Shown here in pieces: positions 43,315 through 51,896 of a stretch of DNA of 64,000 nt. Made by a program: the position numbers and the translations under genes. Origin of the DNA: CBDCUF01 sp965222525 (lineage in GTDB: Bacteria > Pseudomonadota > Alphaproteobacteria > Rickettsiales > UBA8987); contig OZ244955.1 in NCBI GenBank assembly GCA_965222525.1, forward strand, positions 992,001 through 1,056,000. Reading direction: 5' to 3'. The notes below the pieces were generated by a model, which saw only the letters and a program-made list of their open reading frames with translations, searched no databases and was not told where the DNA came from. Every line of letters begins with the position of its first letter. Positions within the stretch are counted from its first letter, which is position 1.

Positions 43315-44271
43315 TTATACTAAACTGGTGTGGGCAGGGTATGTATATGCTACCTCATTTCCGTTGCCTTCAAACTTGATTTGGCCGGAGGACATGACAT
43401 TGGCGATGGCGAGACCACGACCGCTGGGATTGGTCATTCTGATAGGGTCGAATTCCATATACTCCTCCCAGTTGAAGCCCTGCCCCTCATCGGTGATCGT
43501 TACGCATAACTCGCCATCATTACTTTGTACTTCTATCTTAACTTTTTTGTCCGCATATTCCGGACTATCCAGTCGGCTCTTTATCTCCTCATCCCATTTG
43601 TTTTGCGATAATAAATCGCTCTTTAATTCATTACCTATACCAAGATTGCCATGCTCCACCGCATTGGTTACAAGTGCGGTCAGGGTAACCAGTGCATTGG
43701 AATCATCGTCACAGAAATTCGAGGAAATATATGTTGCAACCAGCCTGGCCTCTTCGGGAGTCCGGCATTCCATGTTCATTGACTTAATTAAACCGGCCGC
43801 TCCCTTATGTAACTCCAGCTTGCTATGTTCACGGACATGCTGACGACTGTCCTGAATCGCCGATTTTATTATTGCCAGTAATATACTGGCATCATAAGGC
43901 TTGGTAATATAGTAATATGCGCCGGCTTCTATTCCTTCTATAACCTCGCTGGTTTCGGCTGCCGCAGTCTGCATGATAACCGGTATATCCGCAAGGGCCT
44001 CGGTCTGCTTCATCTTCTCCAGCAGCTCCATACCGCTCATCCCGGGCATCATCCGGTCGAGAAGTACCGCATCTATATCTTTCCTGGCCAGTAATACATC
44101 AAGCGCCTTATGGGCATTTTCAACGCATATGGTTTCATAATCCGCATCCTGCAGATATTTATCCAGAATCTCAAGGTTATATTCCTCGTCATCCACGCAC
44201 AGTACACGTGCTTTTTTATCACTCGCAACACTCTCCGTGTTCGAGCCGATTGCATATTCTACACTGGACAT
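43315..44271 (-). CDS. Response regulator with a C-terminal serine-kinase-type ATPase domain
   Basis: 318 residues. A receiver domain covers about 20-145 (RVLCVDDEEYNLEILDKYL; phosphoacceptor Asp in AVLLDRMMPGMSG; conserved Lys in YYITKPYDAS). The C-terminal part (about 195-310) resembles the HATPase_c_2 domain of RsbW-type anti-sigma kinases: TALVTNAVEHGNLGIG as N-box and CVTITDEGQGFNWEEY as G1-box. Such proteins can control an anti-sigma or partner-switching cascade, but no such partner is nearby. The sensor kinase lies upstream on the same strand. Confidence 0.85.
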   Translation of the reverse strand: MSSVEYAIGSNTESVASDKKARVLCVDDEEYNLEILDKYLQDADYETICVENAHKALDVLLARKDIDAVLLDRMMPGMSGMELLEKMKQTEALADIPVIMQTAAAETSEVIEGIEAGAYYYITKPYDASILLAIIKSAIQDSRQHVREHSKLELHKGAAGLIKSMNMECRTPEEARLVATYISSNFCDDDSNALVTLTALVTNAVEHGNLGIGNELKSDLLSQNKWDEEIKSRLDSPEYADKKVKIEVQSNDGELCVTITDEGQGFNWEEYMEFDPIRMTNPSGRGLAIANVMSSGQIKFEGNGNEVAYTYPAHTSLV

Positions 44272-44362
44272 AATCTACCTCCTTTAGAAGAATCAGGAAT
44301 CGAGAATCTGGAAAACAGAAATTATGATTGCTCCAGTTTCCGATTTCTAGTTTCTACCCCTT

Positions 44363-44443
44363 AAATAGCGTCGTCAAATTCGCTAGCATGTGGCGAAAAT
44401 GGCCATTTGCAGCCCATGATAGTAGAATTTGACGACGCTATTT
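44363..44443. repeat. Family F palindromic element, copy 2
   Basis: 81 bases, nearly perfect palindrome: AAATAGCGTCGTCAAATTCG on the left and GAATTTGACGACGCTATTT on the right, around GGCGAAAATGGCC. The stop codon of the sensor kinase (44438-44440, reverse strand) lies inside its right arm. Confidence 0.85.
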
Positions 44444-45964
44444 TGGAATAATAAAAGTAAACACTGCTCCTCCTGTTTCGTTATTCTCACACCATATCCT
44501 GCCGTTATGGCCTTCAATAATTTCCTTGCATATGGCCAGGCCCAGCCCCGTACCACCGGCTCCGGTGGAAGTCTTGCTGCTCTGGATAAATTTGTCGAAC
44601 ACCGCTTCCAGCTCATCCTCCGGCACTCCTACCCCCTGATCCGCCACCGACATGGATACTGCCTCAATTTCACTGGAAGGCTCCCCGTCATCCTCATCGT
44701 TAAGCGTAACGGAAGACTGGCCGAAAGTAATGGTTACAGCCTTATCCGGTTCGGAGAATTTTATCGCATTGGACATAAGATTATATATGACCTGAAGGAT
44801 TTTTTGTGTATCGAAGCAAGCCTCTACAGGACTGTCATCACCCTCCAGCACTATATTAAGTCCCTTTTCTTCAAGCAATGGTTTAAGTTCATTAAGTGTC
44901 GTATTTAATGGCTGTCTTAAGTCTCCCTGCCTCAGGTTAAATTCCATCTTGCCGGATTCCAGCTTCGACAGGTCAAGCAGATTGTTAAGCAAAGACATCA
45001 ATCTTTGCCCGCTATCCTTTATTCTGGTAAAATATTTCGGCAGTTCATCGCTATTTTTATTATCAACCTCCTTTAGTCCTATGCCGGCAAAGCTCAGTAT
45101 CGCATGCATCGGGGTACGCAGCTCATGTGACATGTTAGCCAGGAATATACTCTTGGCCCTGTTGGCATCCTCGGCTGTCTCCTTTGCCTGTTCAAGCTCA
45201 TAGGTGCGCTCTATTACCCGCACTTCAAGCAGATCCCTGGCATTCATTATTTCCTCATCACGCTCCTTTATTTGTCCCATCATTTCATTGAAAGCATCGG
45301 TCAGAACTCCAAGTTCGTCATTAGTAAATTTTTCTACCCGAAGGCTGTAGTCATGATGCTGTGATATTGATTTTGCCGCACCGGCAAGCCCTGATATAGG
45401 GCGCAGGAGCATCTTCAGCAATGCCGATGAAATAAGATATGCAACCGCAGCACCGATAAGGAATATGGTGAGGCCGGAGGTTATGCTCTTTATCAGGCTG
45501 GATTTCAGGTCGTTGAGGTTTGAGACTATATGCAGTGAGCCGACTTTCTCATCGGTCAGGATGATATCCTGATGCAGGTATAATTTGTTATCCCTGAAAT
45601 ATTGCCCGTATTTGTCAGGAGGGGGGCATGGCATATTTCCGGCGACCTGCTCATATTTGACAAACTCCTCATCAAATCGGTCGTAAACGCAGGCCATTTC
45701 AATTTCCGGCTTGAACCTGAGCGCTTCAAGATTCTTGAGGGTTACATCATCATCCCCCACCTCAACCGCCAGATTGCTGCGGTCGGCAATAACCTCCCCC
45801 AGCGTTCTAAGCTCCTCGACAAGACTCTCCTTCATCCTGGAGTAGCTGAGCACCGTTGATATCGCAAAGGCCAGAACAAGCACAATTACAACCGTAAACA
45901 TCACTACAAGCAGGATTTTTTTGCGAATGGAGGTATTACTGAAATAACTTTGAGTCTTGTTCAT
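44438..45964 (-). CDS. Membrane sensor histidine kinase (CHASE8-HAMP-HisKA-HATPase)
   Basis: About 508 residues. Two membrane helices (about 18-42, LLVVMFTVVIVLVLAFAIST; about 165-190) flank a periplasmic CHASE8-like sensor. A HAMP segment follows, then HisKA with the phosphorylated His in FLANMSHELRTPMHA, and an ATPase domain with NLMSNAIKFSEPD (N-box) and DQGVGVPEDE plus GGTGLGLAICKEI (G-boxes). It should phosphorylate the adjacent response regulator. The stimulus is unknown. ATG at 45971 is an alternative start three codons upstream. The gene is divergent from the LuxI/FeeM-like gene. Confidence 0.92.
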   Translation of the reverse strand: MNKTQSYFSNTSIRKKILLVVMFTVVIVLVLAFAISTVLSYSRMKESLVEELRTLGEVIADRSNLAVEVGDDDVTLKNLEALRFKPEIEMACVYDRFDEEFVKYEQVAGNMPCPPPDKYGQYFRDNKLYLHQDIILTDEKVGSLHIVSNLNDLKSSLIKSITSGLTIFLIGAAVAYLISSALLKMLLRPISGLAGAAKSISQHHDYSLRVEKFTNDELGVLTDAFNEMMGQIKERDEEIMNARDLLEVRVIERTYELEQAKETAEDANRAKSIFLANMSHELRTPMHAILSFAGIGLKEVDNKNSDELPKYFTRIKDSGQRLMSLLNNLLDLSKLESGKMEFNLRQGDLRQPLNTTLNELKPLLEEKGLNIVLEGDDSPVEACFDTQKILQVIYNLMSNAIKFSEPDKAVTITFGQSSVTLNDEDDGEPSSEIEAVSMSVADQGVGVPEDELEAVFDKFIQSSKTSTGAGGTGLGLAICKEIIEGHNGRIWCENNETGGAVFTFIIPK

Positions 45965-46140
45965 GGCTGGCATATGGCAGATTCAGGAATATCCACAGTA
46001 GCGACAGACAATGGTATGGAGCTGCCACCATATCTTCAGGCTACACTATATTATTTTTCCAATCATTCATTGGTTTCCGGTTGTGGTATGTTTCAACATG
46101 GTTCGGTGGTTCCTGTGATAAAAAGAACACTGCGCGGCCC

Positions 46141-46178
46141 TTAATAAATAGTTAATATTTAGTTAATAAAATGGTTAA
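46141..46178. promoter_or_regulatory. Overlapping CtrA-like boxes
   Basis: Four TTAA words at 46141, 46152, 46163 and 46175 are separated by 7, 7 and 8 bases. TTAA-N7-TTAA is the binding pattern of the alphaproteobacterial cell-cycle regulator CtrA, so this gives two overlapping sites and one near miss. They lie about 135-170 bases before the LuxI/FeeM-like gene and about 180 bases before the divergent kinase. Confidence 0.6.
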
Positions 46179-46312
46179 TTCAGTTTTTTTTACATTTTGT
46201 TCTGTAACTCTGGATTGAGATTTGCTATGCATATTACACCGTTAGAGGCAATTTTTAACAGATGGCTTTGATATAGAAATGGTTTAAAAACAATTAACAA
46301 AAAAGGATGCTT

Positions 46313-46966
46313 ATGCTGAGAACAGAAAGTTTGCAACAAATTCCGAATCAACTTCAGGATGTACAGCCGTGGGTAAAAGGCAACACTGTCTTGCCAGAGG
46401 CGGATAGTGATGCCATTGGCTATTTGGAGACCCGTGATCCTGAACTTTTGTCACAATATGCTGATATACGGGAAAGCTCCTATCAGGAATATCTGGGGAT
46501 GGAAGGGTTTGATGGCCGGCTGGATAATTATGATTTGATTAGCGATATAGTTTTAGCGGTTAAAGGAAACGAGGTGCTGGGGGGAGCAAGAATAACCGCC
46601 TGTGATCCTCTGCATGAGAAAATACTTCCCATGGAGGAGCCGGGATTTTTTCTTAAGGAATTATTGCCTGAGCTGCGATTGGATAAATATCTATACGGAG
46701 AATATTCGAGACTGGCATTTAAGCCTGAGTACAGGAACGGGGAATATTCTGCTAGCCTATATGACAGGCTTAATAATATAAGTCAGATGATGGGGTTGAA
46801 ATATATATTTGCGATTGCCCCAATTACACAGGCCAGAAGTTACAAGAATGCGTATAAAAAGTTTTTTGACCTGGATATAGAAATAAGGCGTGACATAAAA
46901 GTTCCTTATAAAGAAATTTATAAGGATATAAAATCTGAAATTGTCCTTTCTATATTGACTCTCTGA
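46313..46966 (+). CDS. LuxI/FeeM-like N-acyltransferase (GNAT fold)
   Basis: 217 residues. The pattern is that of acyl-homoserine lactone or N-acyl amino acid synthases: DIRESSYQEYLGMEGFDGRL, then DYDLI-like YDLISDIVLAVKGNEVLGGA with an arginine following, EYSRLAFKPEYRNGEYSASL matching the E-X-S-R core, and a GNAT cofactor helix. It would condense an acyl-ACP with an amino acid-type acceptor; the product cannot be predicted. ATG 46313 has AAAAGGA at proper distance and is preferred over ATG 46307. No LuxR-type receptor is in the window, but a two-component pair is divergent. Confidence 0.65.
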   Translation: MLRTESLQQIPNQLQDVQPWVKGNTVLPEADSDAIGYLETRDPELLSQYADIRESSYQEYLGMEGFDGRLDNYDLISDIVLAVKGNEVLGGARITACDPLHEKILPMEEPGFFLKELLPELRLDKYLYGEYSRLAFKPEYRNGEYSASLYDRLNNISQMMGLKYIFAIAPITQARSYKNAYKKFFDLDIEIRRDIKVPYKEIYKDIKSEIVLSILTL

Positions 46967-46991
46967 AAGTTTCTTATACATTCCTTTACAA

Positions 46992-47146
46992 GGGTGTCAG
47001 AGGGCATCTTGAAATTCTACTAGCATGGCCTGCAAAGCAGCTGCTTTCTGCATTTCCGGTGTGCATGCCCCCTTAGGCACACTTACCTCCGGTTCTCGAA
47101 AACAGCTTTTTCGTTTCGTGTTAGTGGATTTTGAGATACCCCCTTA
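46992..47146. repeat. Family F palindromic element, copy 3
   Basis: Ends AGGGTGTC and GATACCCCCTTA, with CTTGAAATTCTACTAGCATG pairing imperfectly with the right arm (GTGTTAGTGGATTTTGAG). The core holds GCAGCTGCTTTC- and GTGTGCATGC-type words. It ends just before the TonB-receptor start. Confidence 0.72.
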
Positions 47147-47151
47147 GAGTT

Positions 47152-49173
47152 ATGTTAAATCACAGAAAAATCCTGTGTAGACTCGCCGGTGTGTTTTGTA
47201 CAGCCGCTCTTTGTTACCCTGCGAATTCCTCTGCAGGTATGTCTGAAGTCTCCGATAGTGAAGACTATTTTGATCTGCCGCTGGAAACCCTGCTTGATAT
47301 CGAAGTAACCTCCGTTTCAAAGAAATCTGAACGGGTTTCAGGTGCGGCGGCTGCCATATATGTCATCACCCGGGAGGATTTAAGGCGTTCCGGTGCAACC
47401 TCCATTCCCGAGGCATTGCGTGTTGTGCCAGGATTGCAGGTTGCACAGATAGATTCTAATAAATGGGCTATATCGGCTCGTGGGTTTAACCGGCAGTTTT
47501 CAAACAAATTACTGGTTCTTATAGATGGTCGTTCGGTATATACGCCGTTATTTTCAGGTGTATACTGGGATGTTCAGGATACTGTCCTTGAAGATATTGA
47601 GAGAATAGAGGTTATCAGGGGGCCCGGAGCGACGCTATGGGGGGCGAATGCGGTTAATGGTGTTATCAATATAATAACCAGGAAAGCCCAGGATACCCAG
47701 GGCAACCTTGTTTCTGCCGGTTTTGGTAATTATGAGACCGGCTTCGGTACCGTAAGACATGGTGGGAAGATAAATGACCATACTTATTTCAGGGCATTTG
47801 CCAAACATAATAGCAGAGGGGAGTTTGAAACTCCTTCCGGGTTTGATGCAGGTGATGACTGGAAGGTATCAAGAGGCGGATTTCGGGTGGATTCGGAATA
47901 CGGATTGGGGAAGTCCGCTACTTTTCAGGGAGATTTATATTCCGGAGAAAAAGGCTATCCTATAACATTCCCTGTGTTGAGCGGTGCGGGTGCGACCAGT
48001 TCTGTTAATGGCAATGAACAATTTGAAGGAGGTAACCTGCTAGCACGCTGGAATAACAGGATTTCAAATAGTTCTGATACTGTTTTCCAGGTATATTTTG
48101 ACCATATATCACGTGACCTGGTGTTGTTAGGGCAAAAGCGCTATACGATTGATTTTGATTTCCAGCATAACTGGCAGGCCAGTAGCCGTAATGAGGTCAT
48201 ATGGGGAGCCGGTTACAGATATATCTCGGACTCGTTAAGAGAAAGCCTACAAATAAGCTACACTGCTGAGGAGCGACGGGACACGCTATATAGCGCATTT
48301 ATACAGGATAAAATTACACTGATGGAGGATAAATGGTTCCTGACTATAGGTTCCAAATTCGAACATAACGATTATACCGGCTTTGAATATCAACCAAGTA
48401 TACGTACCTCATGGATAATAGACGAAAACCATACCTTGTGGGGGGCGGTGTCCCGTGCCGTACGCACCCCGAGCCGCAATGAAGCAGATATATTACTTGC
48501 CAACCTTACTTTTGCTCCCGGGGTGTTTGCAAGTCAGGTAGGTACCAGGTTCCTTGATTCGGAAAATCTTGTAGCCTATGAAATAGGCTACAGAACGGAA
48601 CCTACAGATAGCAGTTCGGTAGATATCACCGCGTTTTTCAATGATTATGACGATTTGCGTACCACCGATGTTTCCGGTACTAACGGTACTATAATTGACC
48701 CGTCATTCGGCAATACGCTTCTGGTTCTGCCGCTGGAAAACAAGGGAGCTGCGGAAAGCTATGGGGTAGAAACCGCCTTGTCATGGAATGTAACCGGAAA
48801 CTGGAAGCTGTCTGCCGCATATACGTTTTTGAGCCTGAATTTACATGTAGATGCAGATAGCGGCGATACCACTCTTGAGAATGACGAAGGAAGGTCAGCG
48901 AAAAACCAGTTTAATATCCGCTCACAACTGAATCTGCCTAATAATTTTGAACTGGACAACTTCCTCTATTATGTTGACAACCTGGCTGTCGGAATTGATA
49001 ATTACATAAGATTTGACACCAGAATCGGCTGGAGACCAACAAAAAGCCTTGAACTTTCCCTGGTAGGGCAGAATCTTTTCGATGACTGGCACCAGGAATT
49101 TGAGGAATCCCTTTATGCAAGCCCGTCACAAATCGGCCGTTCCTTTTACGGCAAAGCCACAGTCAACTTCTAG
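47152..49173 (+). CDS. TonB-dependent outer-membrane receptor
   Basis: 673 residues from the ATG at 47152, with a signal peptide (about 1-28) and a plug domain about 45-165 (LLDIEVTSVSKKSERVSGAA, IDGRSVYTPLFSGVYWD, IEVIRGPGATLWGANAVNGV). The 22-strand barrel ends in ...GKATVNF with a terminal aromatic residue. Substrates of this subgroup include siderophores and other scarce ligands; none can be named. A TTG at 47131 lies in the upstream repeat and is rejected. yfiR-like DNA follows within 60 bases, a pairing known for receptor-YfiR-kinase units. Confidence 0.93.
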   Translation: MLNHRKILCRLAGVFCTAALCYPANSSAGMSEVSDSEDYFDLPLETLLDIEVTSVSKKSERVSGAAAAIYVITREDLRRSGATSIPEALRVVPGLQVAQIDSNKWAISARGFNRQFSNKLLVLIDGRSVYTPLFSGVYWDVQDTVLEDIERIEVIRGPGATLWGANAVNGVINIITRKAQDTQGNLVSAGFGNYETGFGTVRHGGKINDHTYFRAFAKHNSRGEFETPSGFDAGDDWKVSRGGFRVDSEYGLGKSATFQGDLYSGEKGYPITFPVLSGAGATSSVNGNEQFEGGNLLARWNNRISNSSDTVFQVYFDHISRDLVLLGQKRYTIDFDFQHNWQASSRNEVIWGAGYRYISDSLRESLQISYTAEERRDTLYSAFIQDKITLMEDKWFLTIGSKFEHNDYTGFEYQPSIRTSWIIDENHTLWGAVSRAVRTPSRNEADILLANLTFAPGVFASQVGTRFLDSENLVAYEIGYRTEPTDSSSVDITAFFNDYDDLRTTDVSGTNGTIIDPSFGNTLLVLPLENKGAAESYGVETALSWNVTGNWKLSAAYTFLSLNLHVDADSGDTTLENDEGRSAKNQFNIRSQLNLPNNFELDNFLYYVDNLAVGIDNYIRFDTRIGWRPTKSLELSLVGQNLFDDWHQEFEESLYASPSQIGRSFYGKATVNF

Positions 49174-49230
49174 TTGACAGGTGTAGAATTCTATTCAAAT
49201 TTCTGATTATATAGGGTAAAATGATTAAGA

Positions 49231-49785
49231 ATGAAGTTTATGTACAGGAAAATATTGCTGGCTCTTATTATTGGCTGCACTGGTTACTTTTTTGTTAACA
49301 GCGGTTTCGCTGCAGATTCCGGTTCATCTGTATCCAGGGAATACAAAATTAAGGCTGCCCTTATCTATAATTTCCTGAAATTTACCGAATGGCCTGAAGG
49401 TGTAGGTGGTGGCAGCTCTACGGTTAATATTTGCATCCTGGGTGATGATCCATTTGGTGATGCGCTTGCTCCTATAGAAGCAAGAAAGATTGATAATAAA
49501 CAGGTGAAAATACGAAAAATTTGGGATTTAAATAAAGTAGGTAAATGTAACGCACTTTTTGTTGGGTATTCTGAGCGTAATTTTTTACCTAAGGTGGTAG
49601 ATATTGCTAATAAATATTCTGTTTTAACTATAGGTGAAGTACGGGGGTTTACTGAAATTGGGGGAACGATCGGATTTGTAGAACAGAGCGGAAAAATAAG
49701 ATTCACAGTTAACATGCAATCTCTGAAGAAAGCTAACGTAAAAATCAGTTCAAAATTATTAGAACTTGCTATAACAACAAAATAG
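49231..49785 (+). CDS. YfiR family periplasmic protein
   Basis: 184 residues with a signal peptide (ILLALIIGCTGYFFVNSGFA). The DUF4154 signature follows: REYKIKAALIYNFLKFTEWP, ICILGDDPFGDAL, and FVEQSGKIRFTVNMQSLKKA near the end. YfiR in Pseudomonas represses the diguanylate cyclase YfiN from the periplasm. Here a TonB receptor lies directly upstream but no cyclase follows, so the partner may be the nearby sensor kinase or a distant gene; that is inference. Confidence 0.88.
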   Translation: MKFMYRKILLALIIGCTGYFFVNSGFAADSGSSVSREYKIKAALIYNFLKFTEWPEGVGGGSSTVNICILGDDPFGDALAPIEARKIDNKQVKIRKIWDLNKVGKCNALFVGYSERNFLPKVVDIANKYSVLTIGEVRGFTEIGGTIGFVEQSGKIRFTVNMQSLKKANVKISSKLLELAITTK

Positions 49786-49884
49786 TAACTTCTAAGGATG
49801 CCTTTAGAACAGTGCCTAATTAGAGAAGTCAGCTATACCCCACCTTATAGACGGCTAATTGTAACGATGAGGGGGGCTGGCTTA

Positions 49885-50703
49885 CTATGACAGAGCTATA
49901 TCGGGGGCATCGATGTCTTTCATCCCGATAGCATGGTAGCCGGAATCGACATGCAGGATTTCACCGGTAGTTCCGGCAGACAGGTCACTTAGTAAATATA
50001 CCGAGGCGCCGCCAACATCAGACAGGCTGGTATTGCGATGCAGTGGAGCATTCAGTTCGTTCCATCTTAGAATATAACGCATATTGCTGATTCCCGAAGC
50101 GGCAAGCGTCTTTACCGGCCCTGCGGAAATAGCATTCACCCGGATATTCTGATCACCAAGGTCAACCGCCAGATAGCGTACACTGGCTTCCAGCGCCGCT
50201 TTTGCTATCCCCATAACATTATAGTTAGGTACAACCTTCTCCGCACCGTAATAGGAAAGGGTAAGCAGACTGCCGCCATCCGTCATCATCTCCTTTGCCC
50301 GCTTCGCAATCGCAGTAAAGGAATAGCAGGAAATATCCATAGTCATCAGGAAATTATCCCGTGACGTATCGACATATTTCCCTTTCAATTCATTCCTGTC
50401 GGAAAAACCTATCGCATGTACCACGAAATCCAGCTTGTCCCAGCCTTTCGCCAGCTCACTGAAAGCAGTCTCTATACTATCCTGACTCGATACGTCGCAA
50501 TGAATGACATTACCGGAACCAAGCTCCCCGGCCAGCGGCTCCACCCGCTTTCTCAGCGCATCCCCCTGATAGGTAAAGGCAAGCTCGGCTCCCTGCGCAC
50601 CGGCAGCCTGCGCAATACCCCAGGCGAGGGACTTGTCATTGGCAAGCCCCATAACAAGCCCCTTCTTGCCCGCAAGCAAACTGCCCGTAGGATATTCCGC
50701 CAT
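49885..50703 (-). CDS. fabI: Enoyl-ACP reductase (NADH)
   Basis: 272 residues from the ATG at 50701-50703. The short-chain dehydrogenase fold shows GLVMGLANDKSLAWGIAQAA (NADH site) and the catalytic SYYGAEKVVPNYNVMGIAKA with the FabI Tyr-X6-Tyr-X6-Lys pattern. It catalyses the last reduction of the fatty-acid elongation cycle. Alternative starts at 50754 or 50775 would overlap the upstream lipoprotein gene and add residues atypical for the family. Confidence 0.94.
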   Translation of the reverse strand: MAEYPTGSLLAGKKGLVMGLANDKSLAWGIAQAAGAQGAELAFTYQGDALRKRVEPLAGELGSGNVIHCDVSSQDSIETAFSELAKGWDKLDFVVHAIGFSDRNELKGKYVDTSRDNFLMTMDISCYSFTAIAKRAKEMMTDGGSLLTLSYYGAEKVVPNYNVMGIAKAALEASVRYLAVDLGDQNIRVNAISAGPVKTLAASGISNMRYILRWNELNAPLHRNTSLSDVGGASVYLLSDLSAGTTGEILHVDSGYHAIGMKDIDAPDIALS

Positions 50704-50738
50704 ATTTGCGCCCGTATCTCCGGCAGCTTCAACTGCCC

Positions 50739-51230
50739 TTACTGAATCTTCCATGTTCCATCCGGCTGGCGGCATGCTGTACCGAAAGCTTCCTCGGTGC
50801 GTCCGCCTATAACAATTGTCTGCGAATATTCACGACAATACGAACCGCTGGCTACCTGATAGGTCTTGGTTGGAGTAACCGTACCGCTATTTCCGGAATC
50901 CGGATTATACCATCTGGAAGTCTGGCCGGTAGGATTGGTTTCCAGTGCTTCCTGGGATGTATTGTTGTAATAGGCCAGGTCAGCCCTGTCCATTGATGCA
51001 CCTACCTGATTACCCAGATATGCTCCAAGCAGCGTGCCGACTGCAATCGCGGCAACATTACCCTTACCCTTGCCGACATTGGAACCGGCCCATGCACCGC
51101 CAACGGCACCAACCAGAGTGCCAGCATCCTGCTTGCGAATACCTCCGTCATATCCGGCATTGTGCGAACAGGCTGCAATCAGCATTACAATCATACCGCT
51201 GGCGGTTATATTTTTAAGTTGTTTTTTCAT
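50739..51230 (-). CDS. 17 kDa surface antigen-like lipoprotein
   Basis: 163 residues. The lipoprotein signal peptide ends MLIAAC. Next is a glycine-zipper 2TM domain (GTLVGAVGGAWAGSNVGKGK, IAVGTLLGAYLGNQVGASMD), then a globular C-terminus with SYCREYSQTIVIGGRTEEAF and a Cys pair. This is the layout of the Rickettsia 17 kDa antigen and related outer-membrane lipoproteins. The ATG at 51230 has AGGA at eight bases; an ATG two codons upstream is too close to it. fabI follows on the same strand. Confidence 0.87.
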   Translation of the reverse strand: MKKQLKNITASGMIVMLIAACSHNAGYDGGIRKQDAGTLVGAVGGAWAGSNVGKGKGNVAAIAVGTLLGAYLGNQVGASMDRADLAYYNNTSQEALETNPTGQTSRWYNPDSGNSGTVTPTKTYQVASGSYCREYSQTIVIGGRTEEAFGTACRQPDGTWKIQ

Positions 51231-51420
51231 AATCATATTCCTTTATGTTGCTTGTAAGAAAAACTGTAACTCCTGCATAAATTATAATACCTCGCCAATG
51301 AACCGCCATTGAATAAAAACTTCACCGAAAATTCATATATAAAAACCTTTAAAACAATATCGCTTCTTAATAGCAAAAAATTTCCTTATGTCCAAAGGAT
51401 TTTTTTGCTAGTTTTTCATT

Positions 51421-51768
51421 ATGTCCAATAATAAGCGCGAAGAATGGGTTAAAAAATCCGCCGGCTATTCCAGCCTGGGTGATATATTGCTGCAGGTAAC
51501 GAAACCTGCTTTCAAGGGTAAAAACCAGGTTGAGGCAAGGATTATCACCAACTGGCCGGATATTATCGGTAATGTTACTTTCGGTGCGGTTCCCAAAAAG
51601 GTTACCTTCCCGCAGGGTAAAAAACTGCCCGGCACCCTGCATATCGAGGTTGAGGGCGCATATGCACTGGAAGTTATGCATATGGAACCGGTTATAATCG
51701 AGCGTATAGCCACCTATTTCGGATACCAGGCCATAGACCGGATAAAGATCGTCCAGAAGCCTTTGTAA
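51421..51768 (+). CDS. DUF721 (DciA-like) protein
   Basis: 115 residues. The family pattern is complete: a basic N-terminal helix, IITNWPDIIGNVTFGAVPKK, HIEVEGAYALEVMHMEPVII, and a C-terminal IERIATYFGYQAIDRIKIVQ. DUF721 proteins include DciA, which loads the replicative helicase. Proximity to dnaX agrees with a replication role, but the match is by pattern only. Confidence 0.75.
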   Translation: MSNNKREEWVKKSAGYSSLGDILLQVTKPAFKGKNQVEARIITNWPDIIGNVTFGAVPKKVTFPQGKKLPGTLHIEVEGAYALEVMHMEPVIIERIATYFGYQAIDRIKIVQKPL

Positions 51769-51896
51769 ATGACAGTACTATAGAGAAATAGTATTAAGGT
51801 TTATAAGACTTATACAGGGAGATTGTAATTTCTGACATAATGTAGTAGAGAAAACCTTTCCGTAACAAGAACCGCTAGACTCTAATCACTAATAAA

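Noticed and set aside
46195..46220. CTGTAACTCTGG before the LuxI/FeeM-like gene as a fifth Pho-box promoter
   Set aside because: It resembles the shared motif but lacks the upstream repeat and the TATAGT at the fixed distance.
47131..47151. TTG start for the TonB-dependent receptor
   Set aside because: It lies within the family F repeat and would add seven residues before a normal signal peptide.
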